In this document: positions 1 to 8,637 of the stretch, in pieces
Position numbering within the stretch: position 1 is the first letter of the stretch
Layout of the letters: each line of letters starts with the position of its first letter
From: Opitutaceae bacterium EW11
GTDB lineage: Bacteria; Verrucomicrobiota; Verrucomicrobiia; Opitutales; Opitutaceae
NCBI GenBank assembly: GCA_003054665.1
Contig: QAYY01000002.1
Span: 434,001 to 498,000 of the forward strand
Length of the DNA stretch: 64,000 nucleotides
Direction: 5' to 3'
The notes under the pieces: generated by a model
What the model was told of the DNA's origin: nothing
The model's input: the letters and a program-made list of their open reading frames with translations, nothing else
Databases searched by the model: none
Made by a program: the position numbers and the translations under genes

Positions 1-274
1 CCTTTGGTTTTCCGCTCGGCGTCGAGGGTGCGGGCCTCCTCCAACGCGCCTGGGTTGAGGAAGAGGACGGATCTGATTCCGGGGCCCTTCTGATCGTACG
101 CGTCGATTCGCGCGAGATAGAGCTGGGTCAGTTTCTCCGAAGTCAGCGCGCCCTTGTCCATGGCGGCCTGGAGATCGGCGATGGTGGCGGTGCTCAGCTC
201 GAGGGAGGCAGACTCGGCGCGCGGGAGCAGGAGGAGACCGAAAGCGAGAAGGAGGGCGAGGCGGAAGCGTTTCA
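1..274 (-). CDS. Exported amidase-signature enzyme, N-terminal part only
   Basis: This is the first 91 codons of another amidase; the gene runs off the left edge, so its catalytic residues are not visible. It starts at the ATG at 274 with a Sec-type signal peptide (basic MKRFR followed by a leucine-rich stretch ending near residue 23). The following segment, with TIADLQAAM, LTSEKLTQLYLARIDAYDQK and LDAERK, aligns closely with the N-termini of the complete amidases at 2021-3649, 5332-6969 and 6976-8595. It lies 20 bases downstream of the stop of the 295-1890 gene and is therefore probably co-transcribed. Assignment rests on paralogy with its neighbours. Substrate unknown; a hydrolase of carboxamide bonds in the periplasm is the inferred role. 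Confidence 0.85.
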
Positions 275-294
275 TGATTCGGTGTAGGGGAGCG

Positions 295-1890
295 TCAATA
301 CGTGAAGGTTTCGCCGGGAAGGGCCGGAGTGGTCGCGGGCGAGACGCGGTGCGGGAACGCCTGCTCGTAGGCATACGCGTAGGCGAGGAGCCGGGGTTCG
401 CTGTACGCAGGGCCGAGGAACGAGATCGTCACGGGCAGCTTGTCGGTGGTCAGACCCGCCGGGACGATCACGTCCGGGAACTGGGTGACATTGGCGATAC
501 TGGTGAGCGTGCCGGAGAAAGGGGCCCGCGGTTTGCTGCGGAACTCGGGATCGATCCGGTCGGGGCGCTTGGCGAATGTCGGATACACGAGCGCGTCGAG
601 CTGGTGATCCTGGATCAGCCCGAGGACTGCGTCGCGCACCATCGCCATGCCGTGGACTCGGGCCGACTTGTAAACCAGGGAGGTGGAGGGCGGGCCGGCG
701 TTGTCGACCTTGAACCGGTTGTAGAGCGACGGATGCGGCAGCATTTTTCCGCGCGGCGTGGTGAACGCGTCGGCGCGCTCGATCATCTCCGAGAGGGTTT
801 TCGGATAGTCGCCCTTCAGCGTGGCGAGATAAATGGCGTACTGCTCTCGGATGTCCGCGCCGCGCACGACGTCCATCACGGCGGTGCGGCCTTCGAGTAC
901 GACTGCCGGATAGTGCAGCGGGTCGATCACGACGGCGCCGAGGGATTTCAGTTCGGCGACCGCGGCGTCGAAGACGCGGTCGACCTCCGGATCGGAGCCG
1001 TTGAGATCGCGGATGACTCCGATGCGCACGCCCTTCAACGCGTCCTTTCGGAGAAAGCCCGTGTAGTCCTTGAAAAACAGACCTGCGCTCGTGGCGGTAA
1101 GCGGATCGTTGGGATCGATGCCGGTCATGAAACCGAGGGAGAGCGCGACGTCATAGACCGTGCGCCCCATCGGCCCTCCGGTATCGAACGTGAGCACGCG
1201 CGGGATGATACCGGAGCGGGAGAGCAGCCCGTTGGTCGGCTTGATGCCCACGACGCCGTTTGCGGAGCAGGGGCCGCGGATGGAGCCGCCGGTGTCCGTG
1301 CCCAGGCCGAGCGGGGCAAACCACGCCGCGAGTCCCGCACCGGTGCCGCCGGAAGAGCCGGCCGGAACGCGGGTCAGATCGTGGGGGTTGTGAGTTTGTC
1401 CTCCGAGCGAACTGAAGCCGTGGCCACCGGCGGCAAACTCGTCGAGGTTGACCTTGGCGAGCATGATGGCGCCGGCGTCCCGCAACGCCCGGATCATCGG
1501 CGCATCCTGTGCGGGCATGTTTCCGGCGAGCAGGAACGAGCCGCCGGTGTTCGGCATGCCGACGACATCGTAGTTGTCCTTCACCAGGACCGGAATGCCG
1601 TGCAGCGGGGAGCGGCGGCCCTTGGCCTTGAACTCCGCATCGAGCGCGCGGGCCTCCGACAGGGCCTCGGGATTCAACGTGATGACGCTGTTGAGCGAGG
1701 GGCCCTTCTGGTCGTAGGCGTCAATGCGGGCCAAATACAGTTGGACGAGCTTTTCGTACGTGAGGGCGCCGGCGTCGACCGCGTCCTGGATGTCGCGGAT
1801 GCCGGCCGTTTCGAGCTGGAAGGTCTTCGCTCCGACGCGGGGTGCGAGCGCGCTGAGCAGGACGAGGAGGGCAAGGAGAGTCGTTTTCAC
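295..1890 (-). CDS. Exported amidase (amidase signature family)
   Basis: A 531-residue amidase-signature hydrolase expected to cleave a carboxamide (C-N) bond with a Ser-cisSer-Lys triad. The triad is visible as K104 in LVKDNYD, S179 in AGSSGGTG and S203 in TDTGGSIRGP. A short hydrophobic signal peptide (residues 1-21, MKTTLLALLV...) implies export, so it should act in the periplasm or outside. The length fits the family (about 450-550) plus a signal. It belongs to the same subgroup as the 3684-5282 gene: both share KTF.LETA near the N-terminus, EAVDAGALTYEKLV-like sequence, and a C-terminus ending TTPALPGE.F.Y. It lies in a minus-strand amidase array, 130 bases after the 2021-3649 gene, a gap holding a strong hairpin. 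Its natural substrate cannot be read from the sequence; annotation as a Glu-tRNA amidotransferase subunit is unlikely because it is exported and has no GatB/GatC partner. Confidence 0.93.
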   Translation of the reverse strand: MKTTLLALLVLLSALAPRVGAKTFQLETAGIRDIQDAVDAGALTYEKLVQLYLARIDAYDQKGPSLNSVITLNPEALSEARALDAEFKAKGRRSPLHGIPVLVKDNYDVVGMPNTGGSFLLAGNMPAQDAPMIRALRDAGAIMLAKVNLDEFAAGGHGFSSLGGQTHNPHDLTRVPAGSSGGTGAGLAAWFAPLGLGTDTGGSIRGPCSANGVVGIKPTNGLLSRSGIIPRVLTFDTGGPMGRTVYDVALSLGFMTGIDPNDPLTATSAGLFFKDYTGFLRKDALKGVRIGVIRDLNGSDPEVDRVFDAAVAELKSLGAVVIDPLHYPAVVLEGRTAVMDVVRGADIREQYAIYLATLKGDYPKTLSEMIERADAFTTPRGKMLPHPSLYNRFKVDNAGPPSTSLVYKSARVHGMAMVRDAVLGLIQDHQLDALVYPTFAKRPDRIDPEFRSKPRAPFSGTLTSIANVTQFPDVIVPAGLTTDKLPVTISFLGPAYSEPRLLAYAYAYEQAFPHRVSPATTPALPGETFTY

Positions 1891-1932
1891 CGGGGAGAAG
1901 GGGGAATTCTTCGACAGGATGGAGGGTTCAGG

Positions 1933-1962
1933 GCGGCGCGGCGGCCTGCACCGCCGCGCCGC
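1933..1962 (-). other. Strong intercistronic hairpin
   Basis: A perfect 12-bp inverted repeat (arms 1933-1944 and 1951-1962, 6-base loop), almost all G and C, lies between two amidase genes. No T-run follows on the minus strand, so it is not a typical intrinsic terminator. It may stabilise or process the polycistronic mRNA. Confidence 0.7.
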
Positions 1963-2020
1963 GGTTCGTTTTCGCCGCCAACCAAAACGGCGAAGAAGGA
2001 GGATATGACGGGGCGGGCGA

Positions 2021-3649
2021 TCAGAGCTGCTCGCCGGCCAGCATGGGCGTGGTTTTCGGGAGACGGCGCGCTTTCGTGACTTGCTCGAAGTCGTAGCCGT
2101 ACCCGAGCAGCTTCGGTTCGCTGAAGGCCGGACCGAAAAACGAGATCGTCACCGGAAGCCCGTCCTTCGTCATGCCGGCGGGGACGATCAGATCGGGAAA
2201 ACCGGTCTGGTTCGCGATGTTTGTCGGCGAGTCGGTTGGCGCCGGTGCGGACGGAGTGGCCGAGGGTTTGATCGGTACCGCTGGACGCGGCGAGGTGGGG
2301 TAGACGATTGCGTCGAGGCGGTATTTGTCGAAAAGCGCCAGGACGGTCGCCTTGGTCAGCGCAAGTCCCTGCGTGACCGCGGCGAGATAGATCGGGTCGT
2401 CCAGCGCGAGCGCCTTCGAGGCCGTGTATTTCAACGCATACGCCTTCTCGGGGCTGCGGTAGCCGGTCTTCGGGTCGTTCGCCAGGGCGACAAGATCGTC
2501 GAGAGTCTTTGGATACTGCGGCTGCGTCGTCCTCAGGTAGTCGGAGATCTGTGACTTGAATTCCGACGCCATGATGAGGGACGAAAGCGCCTGCTTCGAT
2601 TGGAGCAGGTATCCGGGATACCGCACGTCCACGACCGTGGCGCCCTGCGCCGTCAGCACGGCGACCGCCTCGTCGAAGATCCGATCGACCTCGGGATCCT
2701 TGCCCGTGAAGTCGCGCGCCACGCCGATGCGGGCGCCCCGCAGCGCGCCTTTCTTCAGGAACTGGGTGTAGTCCTTCTCGAATTTTCCGGCGCTCTTTTG
2801 CGTGGCCGGGTCCGCGGAATCGACGCCCGTCATCACGCCGAGGGCGACGGCGACGTCGTAGACGCTGCGGGCCATCGGTCCGCCGGTGTCGAAGGTGAGG
2901 GCCAGCGGCACGATGCCGTCGCGGCTGAGAAGACCGTGGGTCGGCTTGAGGCCGACGATGCCGTTGGACGACGACGGGCCGCGGATCGAGCCGCCCGTGT
3001 CCGTCCCAAGTCCGAACTGCGCGAAGCCCGCCGCGATCGACGCCCCGGTGCCGCCGGAGGACCCGGCGGGACCGCGCGAAAGGTCGTGCGGGTTGTGGGT
3101 TTGGAGCCCCATCGAGCTGAAGCCGTTCGGCACCGCGCCGGCTTTCAGAACCGCGGGATCGGTCGCGCCGCTCACGCTCCCTCCGCCTCCGGCGAACTCG
3201 CTCAGGTTGACCTTCGCGAGCACGATCGCCCCGGCGTCGCGGAGCGCCTTCACCACGAAGGCGTCGTCCGGGGGAAGAGAGCCCTCGAGCATCTGCGAGC
3301 CCGCCGTGGTGGGCAGGTCGGAGGTGTCGTAGTTGTCCTTCAATACGATCGGGATTCCGTGGAGCGGGCCGCGGACCTTGCCGGCGAAACGTTCGCCGTC
3401 GAGTGCGCGGGCCTGCTCGAGGGCCTTTTCGTTCAGGGTGATGACGGCGTTGATCGCCGGCCCCTGCTTGTCGTAGGCCCGGATCCGGGCGAGGTAGAGC
3501 TGGACGAGCTTTTCCGAGGTGAGCGAGCCGCTCCGGAAGGCGGCGTTGAGATCGGCCACGGTCGCGTCTTCGAGGGCGAGCCCGGCGGATCGGGCGAGCG
3601 GAGCGGCGAGAAGCGCGAGGGCGAGCAGGGCGGAGAGGCGGGCTTTCAT
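2021..3649 (-). CDS. Exported amidase (amidase signature family)
   Basis: A 542-residue amidase-signature enzyme with a Sec signal peptide (residues 1-22, ending PLARSAG). The predicted triad is K104 (VLKDNYD), S197 (AGSSGGTG) and S221 (TDTGGSIRGP). Compared with the 295-1890 protein it carries an extra loop of roughly 20 residues (about 158-178, rich in Gly, Ala and Pro) just before the SSMGLQTHNPHDL segment; the 5332-6969 paralogue has a shorter version of the same insertion. It belongs to the subgroup with VADLNAAF / IAELQAAM near the N-terminus. The stop of the upstream 3684-5282 gene is 34 bases away, consistent with one transcript. A periplasmic amide hydrolase is expected; the substrate is unknown. 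Confidence 0.93.
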   Translation of the reverse strand: MKARLSALLALALLAAPLARSAGLALEDATVADLNAAFRSGSLTSEKLVQLYLARIRAYDKQGPAINAVITLNEKALEQARALDGERFAGKVRGPLHGIPIVLKDNYDTSDLPTTAGSQMLEGSLPPDDAFVVKALRDAGAIVLAKVNLSEFAGGGGSVSGATDPAVLKAGAVPNGFSSMGLQTHNPHDLSRGPAGSSGGTGASIAAGFAQFGLGTDTGGSIRGPSSSNGIVGLKPTHGLLSRDGIVPLALTFDTGGPMARSVYDVAVALGVMTGVDSADPATQKSAGKFEKDYTQFLKKGALRGARIGVARDFTGKDPEVDRIFDEAVAVLTAQGATVVDVRYPGYLLQSKQALSSLIMASEFKSQISDYLRTTQPQYPKTLDDLVALANDPKTGYRSPEKAYALKYTASKALALDDPIYLAAVTQGLALTKATVLALFDKYRLDAIVYPTSPRPAVPIKPSATPSAPAPTDSPTNIANQTGFPDLIVPAGMTKDGLPVTISFFGPAFSEPKLLGYGYDFEQVTKARRLPKTTPMLAGEQL

Positions 3650-3683
3650 GGGCGGGAGGGAACGTGGTGGCGCATCCAGGGGT

Positions 3684-5282
3684 TCAATACTCGAACTTTT
3701 CCCCGGGCAGCGCGGGCGTGGTGGAAGGCGACACCCGGTGGTGCGTCGCCTGTTCGTAAGTGTAGGCGTAGGCCAGCAGCTTCGGCTCGCTGTACGCGGG
3801 TCCGAAGAACGAGATCGTGACGGGCATCTTCTCGGCCGTCAGGCCGGCGGGGACGATGACGTCGGGGAACTGGGTGACGTTGGCGATGCTCGTGAGCGAC
3901 GGCGGCGAGGGCCGGTCGATGATCTTGGGCGTCTCGGGATCGATGATCTCCGGCTGGCGGGACCGCGTCGGATACACGATCACGTCGAGCTTCTTGTCCT
4001 CAAAAAGGCCGAGGACGGCGCCGCGCACCGCGGCCATGCCGTGCTGCCGGGCGGCGGTGAACGTGGGCGAGGTGATCGGAGGACCCTCGCTCAGGCGCTT
4101 GAAACGGGTGAAGACGCTCGGGTGCGGGTGGAATTTTCCCGTCGGCTCGGTCAGCGCGATGCCTTTGTCGGCGAGCTCCGCGAGGCTCTTGGGAAAACCC
4201 GGGCGCAGTTCGGAGAGGTAGGCGGCGTAGTCCTCGCGCACCTCGGAGTTGCGGACCGGGTCCATGACCATCGTCCGGTTCTGGAGCGCGATGGGCGGGA
4301 AGTTGACGGGATCGACCAGCTCGGCTCCGAGCGCCTTCAGCTCCTGAAGCGCGGCGGCGTAGACCTTGTCGACTTCCGGATCGGTGCCGGCGTAGTCGCG
4401 GATGACGCCGACGCGCACCCCCTTGAGCGAATCCTTCTTCAGGAACTGCGTGTAGTCCTTGTAGAAAAGCCCGGCGCTCGTCTGCGTGAGCGGGTCCTTG
4501 GAGTCGATGCCGGTCATGAAACCGAGCGAGAGGGCGGCGTCGTAAACGGTGCGCGCCATGGGGCCGCCGGTGTCGAACGCGAGCACGCACGGCATGATGC
4601 CGGCGCGGGAGAGCAGGCCGTTGGTGGGCTTGATGCCGACGATGCCGTTGGCGGACGAAGGCCCTCGGATGGACCCGCCGGTGTCGCTGCCCAGGCCGAG
4701 CGGGGCGAACCACGCCGCGAGGCCCGCGCCGGTGCCGCCGGAGGAGCCGGCCGGGTGGCGCCGTGGGTCGTGCGGGTTGCGCGTCTGGCCGCCGCGCGAA
4801 CTGAAGCCGATGCCGCCGTGCGCAAACTCGTCCATGTTCACTTTGGCGAGGATGATCACGCCGGCCGCGCGAAGGTCCTTGATCATCTTCGCGTCCTCGT
4901 ACGGCAGCGAACCGTCGAGGAGAAACGTCCCGCCGGTGGTGGGCAGGTCGAAGGTGTTGTAGTTGTCCTTCACGAGAATCGGGATTCCGTGAAGCGGCCC
5001 GCGCGGCCCCTTCGACTTCCGCTCCGCGTCGAGCGCCCGGGCTTGCTCGAGCGCGTGGGGATTCAGCGTGATGACGGTGTTGAGCGCCGGACCTTTCTGG
5101 TCGTAGGCCTCGATGCGGGCGAGGTAGAGCGAGACGAGCTTTTCGTACGTGAGGGCGCCGGCGTCGACGGCCTCCTGGATGTCGCCGATCGAGGCGGTCT
5201 CGAGTTCGAAGGTCTTGGCGGGCAGCGGGCGGCTGCCTAGGAGGGCGGCCGCGAGGAGCAGGGCGATGGTTTTTGGGCGCAC
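3684..5282 (-). CDS. Exported amidase (amidase signature family)
   Basis: A 532-residue amidase-signature hydrolase. The GTG at 5282 is preferred as start over an ATG at 5384: from the GTG the protein opens directly with a signal peptide (RPKTIALLLAAALLGS, ending PLPAK), whereas the longer version adds an arginine- and cysteine-rich leader and would overlap the preceding gene. The triad is K105 (LVKDNYN), S180 (AGSSGGTG) and S204 (SDTGGSIRGP). It is a close paralogue of the 295-1890 enzyme, sharing KTFELETA, DAGALTYEKLV and the TTPALPGE C-terminus. It sits 49 bases downstream of the 5332-6969 stop. Predicted periplasmic amide hydrolase; substrate not evident. Confidence 0.92.
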   Translation of the reverse strand: MRPKTIALLLAAALLGSRPLPAKTFELETASIGDIQEAVDAGALTYEKLVSLYLARIEAYDQKGPALNTVITLNPHALEQARALDAERKSKGPRGPLHGIPILVKDNYNTFDLPTTGGTFLLDGSLPYEDAKMIKDLRAAGVIILAKVNMDEFAHGGIGFSSRGGQTRNPHDPRRHPAGSSGGTGAGLAAWFAPLGLGSDTGGSIRGPSSANGIVGIKPTNGLLSRAGIMPCVLAFDTGGPMARTVYDAALSLGFMTGIDSKDPLTQTSAGLFYKDYTQFLKKDSLKGVRVGVIRDYAGTDPEVDKVYAAALQELKALGAELVDPVNFPPIALQNRTMVMDPVRNSEVREDYAAYLSELRPGFPKSLAELADKGIALTEPTGKFHPHPSVFTRFKRLSEGPPITSPTFTAARQHGMAAVRGAVLGLFEDKKLDVIVYPTRSRQPEIIDPETPKIIDRPSPPSLTSIANVTQFPDVIVPAGLTAEKMPVTISFFGPAYSEPKLLAYAYTYEQATHHRVSPSTTPALPGEKFEY

Positions 5283-5331
5283 GGTGTGTTGTGTGTGGTG
5301 GAAACGGGAATACGGAAGGGCTTCGCAACCG

Positions 5332-6969
5332 TCAGAACGGCAGCGCGTCTTCGGGCAGGAGCGGCGTGGTCTTGGGCAGCGCAATGCCGTGGGTCGCCTG
5401 TTCGAAGTCGTAGGCGTAGCCGATCAGCTTCGCCTCGCTGTAGGCGGGGCCGAAGAACGAGAGGGACACGGGCAGACCGTCCTTCGTCATGCCCGCGGGA
5501 ACGATCAGGTCGGGAAAACCCGTCATGTTCGCGATGCTCGTGGCGGAGTCACCCATCGCACTGGGTGTGAGCGGCACGGTGCGCGCGATGAGGGCAGCCG
5601 GGCGGGGAGCCGTCGGATACACGATGGCGTCGAGTTTCTGGCCGTCGAAGAGCGCGAGCATCGCGGCGCGAATCATCGGCAGCCCCTGGTCGCGCGCGGC
5701 GAGGTAGATCGGATCGCTCTGCTCGAGCGCGATCTTGTCGGTGTATTTCAGGCCTGCGGCTTTCTCCGGACTACGATAGCCCTTCGCGGGATCGTTGGCC
5801 TGAGCGACCAGCTCCGCGAAATTCCTCGGATAACCGGGCTTTGTCGCCGCGACGTGCGCGAGATAGGCGCCGATCTGGGCCTTGAAGTCGGCGTTCAGGA
5901 CGGTGAGGAAAAGCGACATCCTGCTCTTGAGGAGGAACTCGGGGTAGGGCAGCGGATCGACGACGTCGGCTCCGAGCTCCTTCAACTTCGAGATCGCCGC
6001 CTCGGTCACGCGGTCCGTCTCCGGATCCTTGCCCATGAAATCGCGCGCCACGCCGATCCGGGCTCCCTTGAGCGAGCCTTTCCTGAGGAAACGCGTGTAG
6101 TCGCGCTCGAACTTTCCCCTGCTCGAGGCGCTGAGCGGATCGACCGGATCCACCCCCGTCATGATCCCGAGCGAGACCGCCAGGTCGGCGACGCTGCGCG
6201 CCATGGGCCCGCCGGTGTCGAACGTGAGCGCGAGCGGAACGATGCCGGTGCGGGAGAGCAGGCCGTTGGTCGGCTTGAGGCCGACGATTCCGTTGGCGGC
6301 GCACGGGCCGCGGATCGAGCCGCCCGTGTCGGACCCCATCCCGAACTGGGCGAAGACGGCGGCAATGGCGGCGCCGGTGCCCCCGCTGGAGCCGGCGGGG
6401 CCGCGTTCGAGATCGTGCGGATTGCGCGTCTGGCCCCCGGCCGAGCTGAAGCCGTTCGGGGGACTGCCGATTTCGGAGGGCACGCCCACGCTGCCGCCGG
6501 CGGCGAACTCGCTGAGGTTCACCTTGGCGAGAATCACCGCTCCGGCGTCGCGGAGCTTCTTCACGACGTAGGCGTCCTTTTCGGGGATCCAGCCTTCGAG
6601 CAGCTGGCAGCCGGCGGTCGTCTGAAGGTCGCAGGTGTCGTAGTTGTCCTTCAATACGACCGGGATCCCATGAATCGGGGAGCGCGGGCCTTTCGCCTTG
6701 CGTTCGGCGTCGAGGGCGCGGGCGGTCTCGAGCGCCTTCGGATTGAGCACGATGACGGCGTTGAGCGACGGCCCCTGCTTGTCGTAGGCGGCGATGCGGG
6801 CGAGGTAGAGCTCGGTGAGTTTTTCCGCTGTGATCGTGCCCTTGCCCATCGCCGCCTGGAGTTCGGCGATGGTGACGTGGGAGAGATCGGCGGCGGCGGC
6901 GCGGAGGCCGCCCAGCGCCACGGCGGCGGCCAGGAGGAGCGTGCGGGGGACGAGGGAGCGCGGGTGCAT
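5332..6969 (-). CDS. Exported amidase (amidase signature family)
   Basis: A 545-residue exported amidase. The signal peptide covers roughly residues 1-27 (ending GLRAAAA). The triad is K108 (VLKDNYD), S194 (AGSSGGTG) and S218 (SDTGGSIRGP). A 13-residue Gly/Pro-rich insertion (about 160-172) precedes NGFSSAGGQTRNPHDLERG, similar in place to the insertion in the 2021-3649 enzyme. It also has two nearby cysteines (C113 and C121) in the segment after the catalytic lysine, which most of its paralogues lack; a disulfide there is possible in the periplasm. The gene begins 6 bases after the 6976-8595 stop, so co-transcription is very likely. Substrate unknown. Confidence 0.93.
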   Translation of the reverse strand: MHPRSLVPRTLLLAAAVALGGLRAAAADLSHVTIAELQAAMGKGTITAEKLTELYLARIAAYDKQGPSLNAVIVLNPKALETARALDAERKAKGPRSPIHGIPVVLKDNYDTCDLQTTAGCQLLEGWIPEKDAYVVKKLRDAGAVILAKVNLSEFAAGGSVGVPSEIGSPPNGFSSAGGQTRNPHDLERGPAGSSGGTGAAIAAVFAQFGMGSDTGGSIRGPCAANGIVGLKPTNGLLSRTGIVPLALTFDTGGPMARSVADLAVSLGIMTGVDPVDPLSASSRGKFERDYTRFLRKGSLKGARIGVARDFMGKDPETDRVTEAAISKLKELGADVVDPLPYPEFLLKSRMSLFLTVLNADFKAQIGAYLAHVAATKPGYPRNFAELVAQANDPAKGYRSPEKAAGLKYTDKIALEQSDPIYLAARDQGLPMIRAAMLALFDGQKLDAIVYPTAPRPAALIARTVPLTPSAMGDSATSIANMTGFPDLIVPAGMTKDGLPVSLSFFGPAYSEAKLIGYAYDFEQATHGIALPKTTPLLPEDALPF

Positions 6970-6975
6970 GGCGGA

Positions 6976-8595
6976 TCAGTAGGTGATGGTTTCGCCGGGC
7001 AGCGCGGGCGCGTTCACCGGCGTGCGCAGGGCGTGGGTCGCCTGCTCGAAGGCGTAGCCGAGGGCGAGAAGCTTCGGTTCGGAGAATGCCGTACCGAAGA
7101 AGCTGATACCGACGGGCAGGCCGTTGGTGGTGAAGCCGGCCGGGACGATCAGGTCGGGAAACCCGGAGAGGTTGGCGAAATTCGTCGGCGAGGGCGGCGC
7201 GCCGGTGCCGCTCGCGAGCGCGGCGTTGGGCTCCTCGCCGATCTTCTGCGGGCGCTTCGGACTCGTCGGGTAGACGATCGCGTCGAGCTTGTTCGTGTCG
7301 AAGATCGCCTGCAGCGACTCGCGGACGTACGCCAGTCCGTGGTCCCTGGCCGCAAGGTAGGCCGGATCGGTGAGCGATCCGGTCCTGGCCTCGAGGCGGT
7401 ACAACGCGAGGCGTCCGTGGTTGGGCACAAAACCCTCGGCGGTGGGCGAGGCGACCTTCTCCGAGAGCGCGAGGATGTCGGCATGGGTTTTCGGATACCC
7501 CGGTTTCAGCGTGGCGAGGTAGTCCTGGATCTGGTTCTTGAACTCAGGGCGCCGGATCGCGTTGTAGAGCTCGGTGCGGACGGCGTGCAGCGCCGCCGGG
7601 TATTTGATGTCGACCAGCGTGGCGCCCTGCGCCTTCAGGGCGGACAGCGCCGACTCGATCACCGAGTCGACCTCCGGATCCTGGCCCATGAAATCTCTCG
7701 CGACGCCGATGCGCGCCCCCTTGAGCGCCCCGGCGTCGAGAAACCGGGTGTAGTCGCCGGCGACTTTGCCTTCGCTCTTTTTGGTCGCGTCGTCGCGCGG
7801 ATCCGCCGCGCCGGCGGTGACGTTGAGCGAGACCGCGATGTCGTAGACGCTGCGCGCCATCGGCCCGCCGGTGTCGAACGAGAGCGCGAGCGGAATGATG
7901 CCGGCGCGGGAGAGAAGCCCGTGGGTCGGCTTGAGCCCGACGATGCCGTTGCTCGTCGACGGGCCGCGGATGGAGCCTCCGGTGTCGGTGCCGTAACCGA
8001 GCGGCGCATACGCGGCGGCGATCGCCACGCCCGTGCCGCCGGAGGAGCCGGACGGCGTGCGGTCGAGGGCGTGGGGATTGTGCGACTGTCCGCCGAGGGA
8101 ACTCATCGCCCCGCCGGACGCGAATTCGGAGAGGTTCACCTTGGCGAGGATGATGGCGCCGGCGGCGCGCAGGCGCGCGACGACGGTCGCGTCCTGCGGA
8201 GGCAGGGAGCCCTTGAGGCCGAAGAACCCCCCCGTGGTAGGGAGATCGGCGGTGTCGAAGTTGTCCTTCAGGACGACGGGGATGCCATGCAACGGGGAAC
8301 GCGGGCCTTTGGCCTTGCGTTCGGCATCGAGCGCGCGCGCCTCCTCCAGCGCCTTGGGGTTGAGGGTGATGACGGCGTTGAGGCCCGGGCCTTTCTTGTC
8401 GAACGCCTCGATCCGCGCGAGGCACAGGCGGGTGAGCTGTTCCGAAGTGAGGGACCCGGCGGCGAACGCCTGGTCGAGGTCCGCGATCGTCGCGGTGGTG
8501 AAGGGGACTTCGGCGGCCGCGAGCCGGGCGGCCGACAAGAGGACGGCGGCGGCGGCCAGTCGGAGACCGCGCGAGAGTGTTCGGTGGATGAGCAT
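6976..8595 (-). CDS. Exported amidase (amidase signature family)
   Basis: A 539-residue exported amidase with a signal peptide (MLIHRTLSRGLRLAAAAVLL, ending near residue 28). The triad is K110 (VLKDNFD), S184 (SGSSGGTG) and S208 (TDTGGSIRGP). It belongs to the TIADLDQAF subgroup but has no insertion before SSLGGQSHNPHALDRTP. It is the first amidase after the TonB-dependent receptor in transcription order. Its ATG lies only 3 bases downstream of the T-tract of an intrinsic terminator (8599-8631), so no ribosome-binding site of normal form can precede it on a transcript reading through; translation may depend on readthrough with the hairpin melted, or on an internal promoter. It leads the run of six Sec-type amidases. 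Confidence 0.93.
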   Translation of the reverse strand: MLIHRTLSRGLRLAAAAVLLSAARLAAAEVPFTTATIADLDQAFAAGSLTSEQLTRLCLARIEAFDKKGPGLNAVITLNPKALEEARALDAERKAKGPRSPLHGIPVVLKDNFDTADLPTTGGFFGLKGSLPPQDATVVARLRAAGAIILAKVNLSEFASGGAMSSLGGQSHNPHALDRTPSGSSGGTGVAIAAAYAPLGYGTDTGGSIRGPSTSNGIVGLKPTHGLLSRAGIIPLALSFDTGGPMARSVYDIAVSLNVTAGAADPRDDATKKSEGKVAGDYTRFLDAGALKGARIGVARDFMGQDPEVDSVIESALSALKAQGATLVDIKYPAALHAVRTELYNAIRRPEFKNQIQDYLATLKPGYPKTHADILALSEKVASPTAEGFVPNHGRLALYRLEARTGSLTDPAYLAARDHGLAYVRESLQAIFDTNKLDAIVYPTSPKRPQKIGEEPNAALASGTGAPPSPTNFANLSGFPDLIVPAGFTTNGLPVGISFFGTAFSEPKLLALGYAFEQATHALRTPVNAPALPGETITY

Positions 8596-8598
8596 GGC

Positions 8599-8631
8599 AA
8601 AAAAAAAGCCCCGGTGCGGTGCAACCGGGGC
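8599..8631 (-). terminator. Intrinsic terminator/attenuator inside the amidase-receptor array
   Basis: On the minus strand a perfect 8-bp stem (arms 8624-8631 and 8608-8615, GCCCCGGT pairing with ACCGGGGC, 8-base loop) is followed at once by nine T residues (8607 down to 8599). It starts 7 bases after the receptor stop codon and ends 3 bases before the start codon of the next amidase. It should separate expression of the upstream asparaginase/Tat-amidase/receptor part from the six downstream amidases. Confidence 0.88.
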
Positions 8632-8637
8632 CGGGGG

